Shown one piece after another: positions 36,479-48,733 of a stretch of 64,000 bases of DNA. Under the pieces are notes generated by a model that was given only the letters and a program-made list of their open reading frames with translations, did no database searches and was not told the origin of the DNA. Within the stretch, counting starts at the first letter, position 1, and each line of letters begins with the position of its first letter. Position numbers and translations under genes: made by a program. The DNA comes from Pratylenchus scribneri (Eukaryota; Nematoda; Chromadorea; Rhabditida; Pratylenchidae): NCBI GenBank assembly GCA_030063045.1, contig JAQSEB010000198.1, forward strand, positions 62,001 to 126,000. Reading direction: 5' to 3'.

Positions 36479-36658
36479 CTTTTTCTTATCATCTTCTGCC
36501 TTCTTCTTCTCATCTTCCATTTTCTTCTTTGCTGCCAACTCGTCAGCCTTTTTCTTCTCATCTTCCATTTTTTTCTTTGTTAATTCATCTGCCTTTTTCT
36601 TCTCATCTTCAGCTTTCTTCTTCTCATCCTCAGCATTCTTCTTGGCTAATTCATCAGC
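36479..36658 (-). CDS. Array exon, short form (helix only)
   Basis: 60 codons. It goes straight from ADELAKKNAEDEKKK into the common tail, losing the whole Pro-rich linker and the RTVSD motif. An internal deletion between the two helix segments explains it. Confidence 0.8.
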
Positions 36659-36770
36659 CTATAATAAATAAATGTTTTTGATGTTTAAATATAATTTTGT
36701 TACTGAAATTTACGCTACTTTTCCCCTTTCTTATTGTAATAATAATACTATTTAAGCTATTATTACTCAC

Positions 36771-37859
36771 CTTTTTCTTATCATCTTCTGCCTTCTTCTT
36801 CTCATCTTCCATTTTCTTCTTTGCTGCCAACTCGTCAGCCTTCTTCTTCTCATCTTCCATTTTCTTCTTTGTTAATTCATCTGCTTTTTTCTTCTCATTT
36901 GCCATCTCAACATCGGATGGTTTTTGTGCAGTTTCTGGTTTCATCTGAGCAGATTCTTCAACTTTCTGTTCAGGAATAGTTTGAGCTTCAGCCTTGGCTT
37001 TATCTTCTTTGATGTCTGAGACAGTTCGTTTCTTTTTCTTCGCCAATTGAGCATCATCGGGCTTTGGAGCCGGTTCTGGTTTCATTTGAGTTGGTTCGGC
37101 CATTTTTTGATCTGGAAGTACTGCTTGAACTTCGGCTGGTGGCACTTTCTGTTGTTCAGCTTGTTTCTTCTTGGCTAATTCATCAGCCTTCTTCTTCTCA
37201 TCCTCAGCCTTCTTCTTTGCTAATTCATCAGCCTTCTTCTTCTCATCCTCAGCCTTCTTCTTTGCTAATTCCTCAGCTTTCTTCTTCTCATCCTCAGCCT
37301 TCTTCTTGGCTAATTCATCAGCCTTCTTCTTTTCATCCTCAGCCTTCTTCTTTGCTAATTCGTCAGCTTTCTTCTTCTCCTCCTCAGCCTTATTCATGGC
37401 CAATTCCTCAGCCTTCTTCTTTTCATCCTCAGTCTTCTTCTTGGCCAATTCATCAGCTTTCTTTTTCTCATTCTCAGCTTTATTCCTGGCCAATTCCTCA
37501 GCCTTCTTCTTTTCATCCTCAGTCTTCTTCTTGGCCAATTCATCAGCTTTCTTTTTCTCATTCTCAGCTTTATTCCTGGCCAATTCCTCAGCTTTCTTCT
37601 TCTCATCCTCAGCATTCTTCTTGGCCAATTCCTCAGCTTTCTTCTTCTCATCCTCAGCATTCTTCTTGGCCAATTCCTCAGCTTTCTTCTTCTCCTCCTC
37701 AGCCTTATTCTTGGCCAATTCCTCAGCTTTCTTCTTCTCATCCTCAGCCTTCTTCTTGGCTAATTCATCAGCTTTCTTCTTCTCCTCCTCAGCCTTATTC
37801 TTGGCCAATTCCTCAGCTTTCTTCTTCTCATCCTCAGCCTTCTTGGCTAATTCATCAGC
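36771..37859 (-). CDS. Array exon A14
   Basis: 363 codons, fifteen units identical to those of the exon at 38497. The tail carries the VEMANEKKK deletion form, so the duplicated block met a different A-exon 3' end here. Confidence 0.85.
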
Positions 37860-37973
37860 CTATAATAAATAAATGTTTTTGATTGTTTATAATATAATTT
37901 TGTTACTGAAATTTACGCTACTTTTCCCCTTTCTTTTTGTAATAATAATACTATTTAAGCTATTATTACTCAC

Positions 37974-38390
37974 CTTTTTCTTATCATCTTCTGCCTTCTT
38001 CTTCTCATCTTCCATTTTCTTCTTTGCTGCCAACTCTTCAGCCTTTTTATTCTCATCTTCCATTTTCTTCTTTGTTAATTCATCTGCCTTTTTCTTCTCA
38101 TCTTCAGCTTTCTTCTTTGCCATCTCAACATCGGATGGTTTTGATACTTCTTCTGATTTGGGTAACACTTGTTTTTGAGTTGCAAGTTGTGGAGGCTCAA
38201 TAGATTTTGGTCCCTGTATTGATTGAGCTTCTTGGATCTTCTGATCAGGAATAACAGCTTGAACTTGGGCAGGTGACATTCCCTTTTGTTCTGCTTGTTT
38301 CTTCCTGGATAATTCATCAGCTTTCTTCTTCTCCTCCTCAGCCTTATTCTTGGCCAATTCCTCAGCTTTCTTCTTAGCTAATTCATCAGC
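37974..38390 (-). CDS. Array exon B8
   Basis: 139 codons, B type; 1741 bp from its duplicate at 39715. Confidence 0.85.
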
Positions 38391-38496
38391 CTATAATAAA
38401 TAAATGTTTTTGATTGTTTATAATATAATTTTGTTACTGAAATTTACGCTACTTTTCCCCTTTCTTATTGTAATAATATAAGCTATTATTACTCAC

Positions 38497-39600
38497 CTTT
38501 TTCTTATCATCTTCTGCCTTCTTCTTCTCATCTTCCATTTTCTTCTTTGCTGCCAACTCGTCAGCCTTTTTCTTCTCATCTTCCATTTTCTTCTTTGTTA
38601 ATTCATCTGCCTTTTTCTTCTCATCTTCAGCTTTCTTCTTTGCCATCTCAACATCGGATGGTTTTGGTGCAGTTTCTGGTTTCATCTGAGCAGATTCTTC
38701 AACTTTCTGTTCAGGAATAGTTTGAGCTTCAGCCTTGGCTTTATCTTCTTTGATGTCTGAGACAGTTCGTTTCTTTTTCTTCGCCAATTGAGCATCATCG
38801 GGCTTTGGAGCCGGTTCTGGTTTCATTTGAGTTGGTTCGGCCATTTTTTGATCTGGAAGTACTGCTTGAACTTCGGCTGGTGGCACTTTCTGTTGTTCAG
38901 CTTGTTTCTTCTTGGCTAATTCATCAGCCTTCTTCTTCTCATCCTCAGCCTTCTTCTTTGCTAATTCATCAGCCTTCTTCTTCTCATCCTCAGCCTTCTT
39001 CTTTGCTAATTCCTCAGCTTTCTTCTTCTCATCCTCAGCCTTCTTCTTGGCTAATTCATCAGCCTTCTTCTTTTCATCCTCAGCCTTCTTCTTTGCTAAT
39101 TCGTCAGCTTTCTTCTTCTCCTCCTCAGCCTTATTCATGGCCAATTCCTCAGCCTTCTTCTTTTCATCCTCAGTCTTCTTCTTGGCCAATTCATCAGCTT
39201 TCTTTTTCTCATTCTCAGCTTTATTCCTGGCCAATTCCTCAGCCTTCTTCTTTTCATCCTCAGTCTTCTTCTTGGCCAATTCATCAGCTTTCTTTTTCTC
39301 ATTCTCAGCTTTATTCCTGGCCAATTCCTCAGCTTTCTTCTTCTCATCCTCAGCATTCTTCTTGGCCAATTCCTCAGCTTTCTTCTTCTCATCCTCAGCA
39401 TTCTTCTTGGCCAATTCCTCAGCTTTCTTCTTCTCCTCCTCAGCCTTATTCTTGGCCAATTCCTCAGCTTTCTTCTTCTCATCCTCAGCCTTCTTCTTGG
39501 CTAATTCATCAGCTTTCTTCTTCTCCTCCTCAGCCTTATTCTTGGCCAATTCCTCAGCTTTCTTCTTCTCATCCTCAGCCTTCTTGGCTAATTCATCAGC
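38497..39600 (-). CDS. Array exon A13
   Basis: 368 codons, fifteen units including ARNKAENEKKKADEL and TEDEKKK variants. Its helical part matches the exon at 36771 residue for residue; only the donor-side tail differs. Confidence 0.85.
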
Positions 39601-39714
39601 CTATAATAAATAAATGTTTTTGATTGTTTATAATATAATTTTGTTACTGAAATTTACGCTACTTTTCCCCTTTCTTTTTGTAATAATAATACTATTTAAG
39701 CTATTATTACTCAC

Positions 39715-40131
39715 CTTTTTCTTATCATCTTCTGCCTTCTTCTTCTCATCTTCCATTTTCTTCTTTGCTGCCAACTCTTCAGCCTTTTTATTCTCATCTT
39801 CCATTTTCTTCTTTGTTAATTCATCTGCCTTTTTCTTCTCATCTTCAGCTTTCTTCTTTGCCATCTCAACATCGGATGGTTTTGATACTTCTTCTGATTT
39901 GGGTAACACTTGTTTTTGAGTTGCAAGTTGTGGAGGCTCAATAGATTTTGGTCCCTGTATTGATTGAGCTTCTTGGATCTTCTGATCAGGAATAACAGCT
40001 TGAACTTGGGCAGGTGACATTCCCTTTTGTTCTGCTTGTTTCTTCCTGGATAATTCATCAGCTTTCTTCTTCTCCTCCTCAGCCTTATTCTTGGCCAATT
40101 CCTCAGCTTTCTTCTTAGCTAATTCATCAGC
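39715..40131 (-). CDS. Array exon B7
   Basis: 139 codons, B type. Part of a near-perfect 1741 bp direct duplication with the B exon at 37974. Confidence 0.85.
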
Positions 40132-40237
40132 CTATAATAAATAAATGTTTTTGATTGTTTATAATATAATTTTGTTACTGAAATTTACGCTACTTTTCCC
40201 CTTTCTTATTGTAATAATATAAGCTATTATTACTCAC

Positions 40238-40939
40238 CTTTTTCTTATCATCTTCTGCCTTCTTCTTCTCATCTTCCATTTTCTTCTTTGCTGCCAACTC
40301 GTCAGCCTTTTTCTTCTCATCTTCCATTTTCTTCTTTGTTAATTCATCTGCCTTTTTCTTCTCATCTTCAGCTTTCTTCTTTGCCATCTCAACATCGGAT
40401 GGTTTTGGTGCAGTTTCTGGTTTCATCTGAGCAGATTCTTCAACTTTCTGTTCAGGAATAGTTTGAGCTTCAGCCATGGCTTTATCTTCTTTGATGTCTG
40501 AGACAGTTCGTTTCTTTTTCTTCGCCAATTGAGTATCATCGGGCTTTGGAGCCGGTTCTGGTTTCATTTGAGTTGGTTCGGCCATTTTTTGATCTAGAAG
40601 TACTGCTTGAACTTCGGCTGGTGGCACTTTCTGTTGTTCAGCTTGTTTCTTCTTGGCTAATTCTTCAGCCTTCTTCTTCTCATCCTCAGCCTTCTTCTTG
40701 GCTAATTCATCAGCCTTTTTCTTCTCATCCTCAGCCTTCTTCTTGGCTAATTCATCAGCCTTCTTCTTTTCATCCTCAGCCTTCTTCTTTGCTAATTCAT
40801 CAGCTTTCTTCTTCTCCTCCTCAGCCTTATTCTTGGCCAATTCCTCAGCTTTCTTCTTCTCCTCCTCAGCCTTATTCTTGGCCAATTCCTCAGCTTTCTT
40901 CTTCTCATCCTCAGCCTTCTTCTTGGCTAATTCATCAGC
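40238..40939 (-). CDS. Array exon A12
   Basis: 234 codons, six units. AVLLDQKMAEP and AMAEAQ variants tie it to the 46-52 kb A exons. Confidence 0.85.
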
Positions 40940-41053
40940 CTATAATAAATAAATGTTTTTGATTGTTTATAATATAATTTTGTTACTGAAATTTACGCTA
41001 CTTTTCCCCTTTCTTATTGTAATAATAATACTATTTAAGCTATTATTACTCAC

Positions 41054-41665
41054 CTTTTTCTTATCATCTTCTGCCTTCTTCTTCTCATCTTCCATTTTCT
41101 TCTTTGCTGCCAACTCGTCAGCCTTCTTCTTCTCATCTTCCATTTTCTTCTTTGTTAATTCATCTGCCTTTTTCTTCTCATCTTCAGCTTTCTTCTTTGC
41201 CATCTCAACATCGGATGGTTTTGGTGCAGTTTCTGGTTTCATCTGAGCAGATTCTTCAACTTTCTGTTCAGGAATAGTTTGAACTTCAGCCTTGGCTTTA
41301 TCTTCTTTGATGTCTGAGACAGTTCGTTTCTTTTTCTTCGCCAATTGAGCATCATCGGGCTTTGGAGCCGGTTCTGGTTTCATTTGAGTTGGTTCGGCCA
41401 TTTTTTGATCTGGAAGTACTGCTTGAATTTCGGCTGGTGGCACTTTCTGTTGTTCAGCTTGTTTCTTCTTGGCTAATTCATCAGCCTTCTTCTTCTCATC
41501 CTCAGCCTTCTTCTTTGCTAATTCATCAGCTTTTTTCTTCTCATCCTCAGCCTTCTTCTTGGCCAATTCCTCAGCTTTCTTCTTCTCATCCTCAGCCTTC
41601 TTCTTGGCCAATTCCTCAGCTTTCTTCTTCTCATCCTCAGCCTTCTTCTTGGCTAATTCATCAGC
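41054..41665 (-). CDS. Array exon A11
   Basis: 204 codons, four units; the linker reads PPAEIQAVLPDQK. Confidence 0.85.
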
Positions 41666-41771
41666 CTATAATAAATAAATGTTTTTGATTGTTTATAATA
41701 TAATTTTGTTACTGAAATTTACGCTACTTTTCCCCTTTCTTATTGTAATAATATAAGCTATTATTACTCAC

Positions 41772-42362
41772 CTTTTTCTTATCATCTTCTGCCTTCTTCT
41801 CATCTTCCATTTTCTTCTTTGCTGCCAACTCGTCAGCCTTTTTCTTCTCATCTTCCATTTTCTTCTTTGTTAATTCATCTGCCTTTTTCTTCTCATTTGC
41901 CATCTCAACATCGGATGGTTTTGGTGCAGTTTCTGGTTTCATCTGAGCAGATTCTTCAACTTTCTGTTCAGGAATAGTTTGAGCGTCAACCTTGGCTTTA
42001 TCTTCTTTGATGTCTGAGACAGTTTGTTTCTTTTTCTTCGCCAATTGAGCATCATCGGACTTTGGAGCCGGTTCTGGTTTCATTTGAGTTGGTTCGGCCA
42101 TTTTTTGATCTGGAAGTACTGCTTGAACTTCGGCTGGTGGCACTTTCTGTTGTTCAGCTTGTTTCTTCTTGGCTAATTCATCTACCTTCTTCTTCTCATC
42201 CTCAGCCTTCTTCTTGGCTAATTCATCAGCCTTCTTCTTCTCATCCTCAGCCTTCTTTGCAAATTCATCAGCTTTCTTCTTCTCCTCCTCAGCCTTATTC
42301 TTGGCCAATTCCTCAGCTTTCTTCTTCTCATCCTCAGCCTTCTTCTTGGCTAATTCATCAGC
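41772..42362 (-). CDS. Array exon A10
   Basis: 197 codons, four units, with single-codon losses in the first unit and the tail. RTVSD is QTVSD here, which would remove the basic residue at -3 from the Ser. Confidence 0.85.
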
Positions 42363-42477
42363 CTATAATAAATAAAATGTTTTTGATTGTTTATAATATA
42401 ATTTTGTTACTGAAATTTACGCTACTTTTCCCCTTTCTTATTGTAATAATAATACTATTTAAGCTATTATTACTCAC

Positions 42478-43794
42478 CTTTTTCTTATCATCTTCTGCCT
42501 TCTTCTTCTCATCTTCCATTTTCTTCTTTGCTGCCAACTCGTCAGCCTTCTTCTTCTCATCTTCCATTTTCTTCTTTGTTAATTCATCTGCTTTTTTCTT
42601 CTCATTTGCCATCTCAACATCGGATGGTTTTTGTGCAGTTTCTGGTTTCATCTGAGCAGATTCTTCAACTTTCTGTTCAGGAATAGTTTGAGCTTCAGCC
42701 TTGGCTTTATCTTCTATGATGTCTGAGACAGTTCGTTTCTTTTTCTTCACCAATTGAGCATCATCGGGCTTTGGAGCCGGTTCTGGTTTCATTTGAGTTG
42801 GTTCGGCCATTTTTTGATCTGGAAGTACTGCTTGAATTTCGGCTGGTGGCACTTTCTGTTGTTCACCTTGTTTCTTCTTGGCTAATTCATCAGCTTTCTT
42901 CTTCTCCTCCTCAGCCTTCTTCTTTGCTAATTCATCAGCCTTCTTCTTCTCATCCTCAGCCTTCTTCTTTGCTAATTCATCAGCTTTCTTCTTCTCATCC
43001 TCAGCCTTCTTCTTTGCTAATTCATCAGCTTTCTTCTTCTCCTCCTCAGTCTTATTCTTGGCCAATTCCTCAGCTTTCTTCTTCTCATCCTCAGCCTTCT
43101 TCTTGGCCAATTCCTCAGCTTTCTTCTTCTCATCCTCAGCATTCTTCTTGGCTAATTCCTCAGCTTTCTTCTTCTCATCCTCAGCCTTCTTCTTGGCCAA
43201 TTCCTCAGCTTTCTTCTTCTCATCCTTAGCCTTCTTCTTGGCTAATTCATCAGCCTTCTTCTTCTCATCCTCAGCCTTCTTCTTTGCTAATTCATCAGCT
43301 TTCTTCTTCTCCTCCTCAGTCTTATTCTTGGCCAATTCCTCAGCTTTCTTCTTCTCATCCTCAGCCTTCTCCTTGGCCAATTCCTCAGCTTTCTTCTTCT
43401 CATCCTCAGCATTCTTCTTGGCTAATTCCTCAGCTTTCTTCTTCTCCTCCACAGTCTTATTCTTGGCCAATTCCTCAGCTTTCTTCTTCTCATCCTCATC
43501 CTTCTTCTTGGCCAATTCCTCAGCTTTCTTCTTCTCATCCTCAGCATTCTTCTTGGCCAATTCCTCAGCTTTCTTCTTCTCATCCTCAGCATTCTTCTTG
43601 GCTAATTCCTCAGCTTTCTTCTTCTCATCCTCAGCCTTCTTCTTGGCCAATTCCTCAGCTTTCTTCTTCTCATCCTCAGCCTTCTTCTTGGCTAATTCAT
43701 CAGCTTTCTTCTTCTCATCCTCAGCCTTCTTCTTTGCTAATTCATCAGCTTTCTTCTTCTCATCCTCAGCATTCTTCTTGGCTAATTCATCAGC
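42478..43794 (-). CDS. Array exon A9, the longest array exon
   Basis: 439 codons with twenty 15-residue units, a helix of roughly 300 residues without a proline. The tail lacks five residues (VEMANEKKK instead of VEMAKKKAEDEKKK). Confidence 0.85.
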
Positions 43795-43906
43795 CTATAA
43801 TAAATAAATGTTTTTGATGTTTAAATATAATTTTGTTACTGAAATTTACGCTACTTTTCCCCTTTCTTATTGTAATAATAATACTATTTAAGCTATTATT
43901 ACTCAC

Positions 43907-44605
43907 CTTTTTCTTATCATCTTCTGCCTTCTTCTTCTCATCTTCCATTTTTTTCTTTGCTGCCAACTCGTCAGCTTTTTTCTTCTCATCTTCCATTTTC
44001 TTCTTTGTTAATTCATCTGCCTTTTTCTTCTCATCTTCAGCTTTCTTTTTTGCCATCTCAACATCGAATGGTTTTGGTGCATTTTCCGGTTTCATCTGAG
44101 CAGATTCTTCAACTTTCTGTTCAGGAATAGTTTGAGCTTCAGCCTTGGCTTTATCTTCTTTGATGTCTGAGACAGTTCGTTTCTTTTTCGTTGCCAATTG
44201 AGCATCATCGGGCTTTGGAGCCGGTTCTGGTTTCATTTGAGTTGGTTCGGCCATTTTTTGATCTGGAAGTACTGCTTGAACTTCGGCTGGTGGCACTTTC
44301 TGTTGTTCAGCTTGTTTCTTCTTGGCTAATTCATCAGCCTTCTTCTTCTCATCCTCAGCCTTCTTCTTTGCTAATTCATCAGCTTTCTTCTTCTCCTCCT
44401 CAGCCTTATTCTTGGCCAATTCCTCAGCTTTCTTCTTCTCCTCCTCAGCCTTATTCTTGGCCAATTCCTCAGCTTTCTTCTTCTCATCCTCAGCCTTCTT
44501 CTTGGCTAATTCATCAGCTTTCTTCTTCTCCTCCTCAGCCTTATTCTTGGCCAATTCCTCAGCTTTCTTCTTCTCATCCTCAGCCTTCTTGGCTAATTCA
44601 TCAGC
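43907..44605 (-). CDS. Array exon A8
   Basis: 233 codons, six units; the linker reads LATKKKRTVSDIKEDK. Confidence 0.85.
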
Positions 44606-44719
44606 CTATAATAAATAAATGTTTTTGATTGTTTATAATATAATTTTGTTACTGAAATTTACGCTACTTTTCCCCTTTCTTATTGTAATAATAATACTAT
44701 TTTAGCTATTATTACTCAC

Positions 44720-45508
44720 CTTTTTCTTATCATCTTCTGCCTTCTTCTTCTCATCTTCCATTTTCTTCTTTGCTGCCAACTCGTCAGCTTTTTTCTTCTC
44801 ATCTTCCATTTTCTTCTTTGTTAATTCATCTGCCTTTTTCTTCACATCTTCAGCTTTCTTCTTTGCCATCTCAACATCGGATGGTTTTGGTGCAGTTTCT
44901 GGTTTCATCTGAGCAGATTCTTCAACTTTCTGTTCAGGAATAGTTTGAGCGTCAGCCTTGGCTTTATCTTCTTTGATTTCTGAGACAGTTCGTTTCTTTT
45001 TCTTCGCCAATTGATCATCATCGGGCTTTGGAGCCGGTTCTGGTTTCATTTGAGTTGGTTCGGCCATTTTTTGATCTGGAAGTACTGCTTGAACTTCGGC
45101 TGGTGGCACTTTCTGTTGTTCAGCTTGTTTCTTCTTGGCTAATTCATCAGCCTTCTTCTTTTCATCCTCAGCCTTCTTCTTTGCTAATTCATCAGCCTTT
45201 TTCTTCTCATCCTCAGCCTTCTTCTTGGCTAATTCATCAGCCTTCTTCTTTTCATCCTCAGCCTTCTTCTTTGCTAATTCATCAGCTTTCTTCTTCTCCT
45301 CCTCAGCCTTATTCTTGGCCAATTCCTCAGCTTTCTTCTTCTCCTCCTCAGCCTTATTCTTGGCCAATTCCTCAGCTTTCTTCTTCTCATCCTCAGCCTT
45401 CTTCTTGGCTAATTCATCAGCTTTCTTCTTCTCCTCCTCAGCCTTATTCTTGGCCAATTCCTCAGCTTTCTTCTTCTCATCCTCAGCCTTCTTGGCTAAT
45501 TCATCAGC
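44720..45508 (-). CDS. Array exon A7
   Basis: 263 codons, eight units. The conserved motif reads RTVSEIKEDKAKADA rather than RTVSDIKEDKAKAEA. This is the first A exon followed directly by another A exon. Confidence 0.85.
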
Positions 45509-45622
45509 CTATAATAAATAAATGTTTTTGATTGTTTATAATATAATTTTGTTACTGAAATTTACGCTACTTTTCCCCTTTCTTTTTGTAATAATAATAC
45601 TATTTAAGCTATTATTACTCAC

Positions 45623-46039
45623 CTTTTTCTTATCATCTTCTGCCTTCTTCTTCTCATCTTCCATTTTCTTCTTTGCTGCCAACTCTTCAGCCTTTTTATT
45701 CTCATCTTCCATTTTCTTCTTTGTTAATTCATCTGCCTTTTTCTTCTCATCTTCAGCTTTCTTCTTTGCCATCTCAACATCGGATGGTTTTGATACTTCT
45801 TCTGATTTGGGTAACACTTGTTTTTGAGTTGCAAGTTGTGGAGGCTCAATAGATTTTGGTCCCTGTATTGATTGAGCTTCTTGGATCTTCTGATCAGGAA
45901 TAACAGCTTGAACTTGGGCAGGTGACATTCCCTTTTGTTCTGCTTGTTTCTTCCTGGATAATTCATCAGCTTTCTTCTTCTCCTCCTCAGCCTTATTCTT
46001 GGCCAATTCCTCAGCTTTCTTCTTAGCTAATTCATCAGC
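45623..46039 (-). CDS. Array exon B6
   Basis: 139 codons, intact B type. Confidence 0.85.
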
Positions 46040-46145
46040 CTATAATAAATAAATGTTTTTGATTGTTTATAATATAATTTTGTTACTGAAATTTACGCTA
46101 CTTTTCCCCTTTCTTATTGTAATAATATAAGCTATTATTACTCAC

Positions 46146-46810
46146 CTTTTTCTTATCATCTTCTGCCTTCTTCTTCTCATCTTCTCATCTTCCATTTTCT
46201 TCTTTGCTGCCAACTCGTCAGCCTTTTTCTTCTCATCTTCCATTTTCTTCTTTGTTAATTCATCTGCCTTTTTCTTCTCATCTTCAGCTTTCTTCTTTGC
46301 CATCTCAACATCGGATGGTTTTGGTGCAGTTTCTGGTTTCATCTGAGCAGATTCTTCAACTTTCTGTTCAGGAATAGTTTGAGCTTCAGCCATGGCTTTA
46401 TCTTCTTTGATGTCTGAGACAGTTCGTTTCTTTTTCTTCGCCAATTGAGCATCATCGGGCTTTGGAGCCGGTTCTGGTTTCATTTGAGTTGGTTCGGCCA
46501 TTTTTTGATCTAGAAGTACTGCTTGAACTTCGGCTGGTGGCACTTTCTGTTGTTCAGCTTGTTTCTTCTTGGCTAATTCTTCAGCCTTCTTCTTCTCATC
46601 CTCAGCCTTCTTCTTGGCTAATTCATCAGCCTTCTTCTTTTCATCCTCAGCCTTCTTCTTTGCTAATTCATCAGCTTTCTTCTTCTCCTCCTCAGCCTTA
46701 TTCTTGGCCAATTCCTCAGCTTTCTTCTTCTCCTCCTCAGCCTTATTCTTGGCCAATTCCTCAGCTTTCTTCTTCTCATCCTCAGCCTTCTTCTTGGCTA
46801 ATTCATCAGC
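46146..46810 (-). pseudogene. Array exon A6 with 8 bp insertion
   Basis: 665 bp instead of 657. The plus strand repeats ctcatctt at about 46176-46191. The frame shifts after KKKMEDEK to MRRRRQKMIRK, so the exon no longer joins the next one in phase 0. Skipping the whole exon would keep the frame. Confidence 0.8.
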
Positions 46811-46924
46811 CTATAATAAATAAATGTTTTTGATTGTTTATAATATAATTTTGTTACTGAAATTTACGCTACTTTTCCCCTTTCTTATTGTAATAATAAT
46901 ACTATTTAAGCTATTATTACTCAC

Positions 46925-47341
46925 CTTTTTCTTATCATCTTCTGCCTTCTTCTTCTCATCTTCCATTTTCTTCTTTGCTGCCAACTCTTCAGCCTTTTTA
47001 TTCTCATCTTCCATTTTCTTCTTTGTTAATTCATCTGCCTTTTTCTTCTCATCTTCAGCTTTCTTCTTTGCCATCTCAACATCGGATGGTTTTGATACTT
47101 CTTCTGATTTGGGTAACACTTGTTTTTGAGTTGCAAGTTGTGGAGGCTCAATAGATTTTGGTCCCTGTATTGATTGAGCTTCTTGGATCTTCTGATCAGG
47201 AATAACAGCTTGAACTTGGGCAGGTGACATTCCCTTTTGTTCTGCTTGTTTCTTCCTGGATAATTCATCAGCTTTCTTCTTCTCCTCCTCAGCCTTATTC
47301 TTGGCCAATTCCTCAGCTTTCTTCTTAGCTAATTCATCAGC
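46925..47341 (-). CDS. Array exon B5
   Basis: 139 codons, intact B type. Confidence 0.85.
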
Positions 47342-47443
47342 CTATAATAAATAAATGTTTTTGATTGTTTATAATATAATTTTGTTACTGAAATTTACGC
47401 TACTTTTCCCCTTTCTTATTGTAATAATATAAGCTATTATTAC

Positions 47444-48100
47444 CTTTTTCTTATCATCTTCTGCCTTCTTCTTCTCATCTTCCATTTTCTTCTTTGCTGC
47501 CAACTCGTCAGCCTTTTTCTTCTCATCTTCCATTTTCTTCTTTGTTAATTCATCTGCCTTTTTCTTCTCATCTTCAGCTTTCTTCTTTGCCATCTCAACA
47601 TCGGATGGTTTTGGTGCAGTTTCTGGTTTCATCTGAGCAGATTCTTCAACATTCTGTTCAGGAATAGTTTGAGCTTCAGCCATGGCTTTATCTTCTTTGA
47701 TGTCTGAGACAGTTCGTTTCTTTTTCTTCGCCAATTGAGCATCATCGGGCTTTGGAGCCGGTTCTGGTTTCATTTGAGTTGGTTCGGCCATTTTTTGATC
47801 TAGAAGTACTGCTTGAACTTCGGCTGGTGGCACTTTCTGTTGTTCAGCTTGTTTCTTCTTGGCTAATTCTTCAGCCTTCTTCTTCTCATCCTCAGCCTTC
47901 TTCTTGGCTAATTCATCAGCCTTTTTCTTCTCATCCTCAGCCTTCTTCTTGGCTAATTCATCAGCCTTCTTCTTTTCATCCTCAGCCTTCTTCTTTGCTA
48001 ATTCATCAGCTTTCTTCTTCTCCTCCTCAGCCTTATTCTTGGCCAATTCCTCAGCTTTCTTCTTCTCATCCTCAGCCTTCTTCTTGGCTAATTCATCAGC
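47444..48100 (-). CDS. Array exon A5 with altered donor
   Basis: 219 codons, five units. It has the same 4 bp donor deletion (GTAATA) as the exon at 48734, so the two derive from one altered copy. EQNVEES replaces EQKVEES. Confidence 0.8.
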
Positions 48101-48214
48101 CTATAATAAATAAATGTTTTTGATTGTTTATAATATAATTTTGTTACTGAAATTTACGCTACTTTTCCCCTTTCTTATTGTAATAATAATACTATTTAAG
48201 CTATTATTACTCAC

Positions 48215-48631
48215 CTTTTTCTTATCATCTTCTGCCTTCTTCTTCTCATCTTCCATTTTCTTCTTTGCTGCCAACTCTTCAGCCTTTTTATTCTCATCTT
48301 CCATTTTCTTCTTTGTTAATTCATCTGCCTTTTTCTTCTCATCTTCAGCTTTCTTCTTTGCCATCTCAACATCGGATGGTTTTGATACTTCTTCTGATTT
48401 GGGTAACACTTGTTTTTGAGTTGCAAGTTGTGGAGGCTCAATAGATTTTGGTCCCTGTATTGATTGAGCTTCTTGGATCTTCTGATCAGGAATAACAGCT
48501 TGAACTTAGGCAGGTGACATTCCCTTTTGTTCTGCTTGTTTCTTCCTGGATAATTCATCAGCTTTCTTCTTCTCCTCCTCAGCCTTATTCTTGGCCAATT
48601 CCTCAGCTTTCTTCTTAGCTAATTCATCAGC
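48215..48631 (-). pseudogene. Array exon B4 with in-frame stop
   Basis: Length and both splice sites match the other B exons. But the Gln codon of MSPAQVQ is TAA at 48506-48508 (a C-to-T change on the coding strand). Skipping this phase 0-0 exon would restore the frame; inclusion would truncate the protein. Confidence 0.8.
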
Positions 48632-48733
48632 CTATAATAAATAAATGTTTTTGATTGTTTATAATATAATTTTGTTACTGAAATTTACGCTACTTTTCCC
48701 CTTTCTTATTGTAATAATATAAGCTATTATTAC

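Noticed and set aside
32578..45521. Long plus-strand open frames rich in Phe, Ser, Ala and Asn (FANSSAFFFSSS type)
   Set aside because: They are the reverse complement of Lys/Glu/Ala codons (ctt, ttc, tca and gct have no stop in reverse). They repeat in step with the minus-strand exons and run through splice sites, so they are antisense shadows.
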